A DNA stretch of 23,812 bases. Source: a virus. The stretch is from positions 1 through 23,812 of the IMG/VR virus record IMGVR_UViG_3300025138_000357. One strand, given 5' to 3'. A program made the translations under genes and the position numbers. Below, one piece after another: positions 23,517-23,812 of the stretch (positions are counted from its first letter, which is position 1; every line of letters begins with the position of its first letter). The notes beneath the pieces were generated by a model. The model ran no database searches. It saw only the letters and a program-made list of their open reading frames with translations, and was not told the origin of the DNA.

Positions 23517-23812
23517 TTATTTTTTATTATTTAAATAATCTATTACACTAGTATAAACTTGTTTAACAGTTATTGATTTTTGGGCTATATGTTGTTTTTC
23601 TGTGCCTTGATATTCTGGGTCCCAATCCCAATCTCCAGCATCAAATACATAATGAGGGTTGGACCATACATTATTATTTACTGAATGGTTTTCTATTTTA
23701 GTTAAATTATTAGTAAATTCATAGCCATAAGGGATAAAATTATTTATCATTATAGTATGTTTATTTAATGCCCAATTTACCCAAGATAAACCAGATCCTA
23801 ATCCTATAAATA
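23517..23812 (-). CDS. C-terminal part of an autotransporter-heptosyltransferase-like glycosyltransferase, cut by the window edge
   Basis: The frame is open to the window end, 20 codons beyond the ATG at 23750, so that ATG is not the true start. The 97 visible residues begin F-I-G-L-G-S-G-L-S-W-V-N-W-A-L-N-K, which is the nucleotide-sugar-binding end of TibC/BAHT-type (GT-B) heptosyltransferases, followed by N-N-V-W near 49-52 of the visible part and D-A-G-D-W-D-W-D-P, the counterpart of the family's D-W-x-W-C-P segment. In TibC-type enzymes, from memory, four cysteines here hold an iron atom; none is present. The ending S-I-T-V-K-Q-V is also in line with the family. It heads, in the visible part, a module of three sugar enzymes upstream of the sheath gene. 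Substrate and donor sugar are unknown. Confidence 0.8.
   Translation of the reverse strand, partial: FIGLGSGLSWVNWALNKHTIMINNFIPYGYEFTNNLTKIENHSVNNNVWSNPHYVFDAGDWDWDPEYQGTEKQHIAQKSITVKQVYTSVIDYLNNKK

Noticed and set aside
1-23812. tRNA genes, CRISPR arrays, insertion sequences, integrase or attachment sites
   Set aside because: None could be recognised: there are no cloverleaf-like segments in the gaps, no regular spaced repeats, and no transposase or integrase motifs in any real gene.

Overview
The window is part of a large, AT-rich genome of a T4-related contractile-tailed phage (myovirus). All 22 supported genes, two of them cut by the window ends, lie on the minus strand, so transcription runs from high to low coordinates. 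Gaps are short or absent, and no tRNA, CRISPR array, transposon or host gene is visible. A Bacteroidota (flavobacterium-like) host is the best guess. Leaders are A-rich (typically ATAAAATG) without an obvious AGGAGG, and one promoter (5419-5450) resembles the Bacteroidota TTTG-N20-TAnnTTTG pattern. The host call is inference.

Layout in transcription order. (1) 23812-21110, glycan module: the C-terminal end of a glycosyltransferase resembling autotransporter heptosyltransferases (TibC/BAHT type), a GT-A glycosyltransferase fused to a PIG-L/LmbE deacetylase, and a third glycosyltransferase-like protein. (2) 21072-17929: a small coiled-coil protein, the tail sheath (gp18-like, with a Gly/Ser/Thr-rich insertion) and the tail tube (gp19-like), closed by a hairpin terminator at 17873-17903. 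(3) 17825-7201: two overlapping genes in the position of tail-assembly chaperones, the tape measure, a 62-aa protein, a baseplate/tube-initiator-like protein, a gp53/LysM-like wedge protein, a 1261-aa baseplate hub protein ending in an N-acetylmuramoyl-L-alanine amidase, and a 280-aa structural protein. (4) 7167-1, replication and nucleotide module: a compact family A DNA polymerase, an unknown 155-aa protein, a gp32-like ssDNA-binding protein, UvsX, a FEN-type 5' nuclease, a gp41/DnaB-type helicase, NrdB and the first codons of one more gene.

Two control layers can be read. Five tail-region transcription units are preceded, 12-30 nt before the start codon, by a shared element (sense TATTTATAATAAAA), a candidate phage late promoter. 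The replication cassette instead carries host-like promoter candidates before gp32 and the polymerase. The terminator after the tube gene would separate the high-copy sheath and tube from the low-copy baseplate proteins.

The most interesting points are the late element, the glycan module beside a sheath with a possible acceptor-like insertion, loss of the iron-finger cysteines in the heptosyltransferase-like protein, the divergent polymerase without a recognisable exonuclease site, a possible +1 frameshift in the chaperone pair, and a GC-rich hairpin just inside uvsX.
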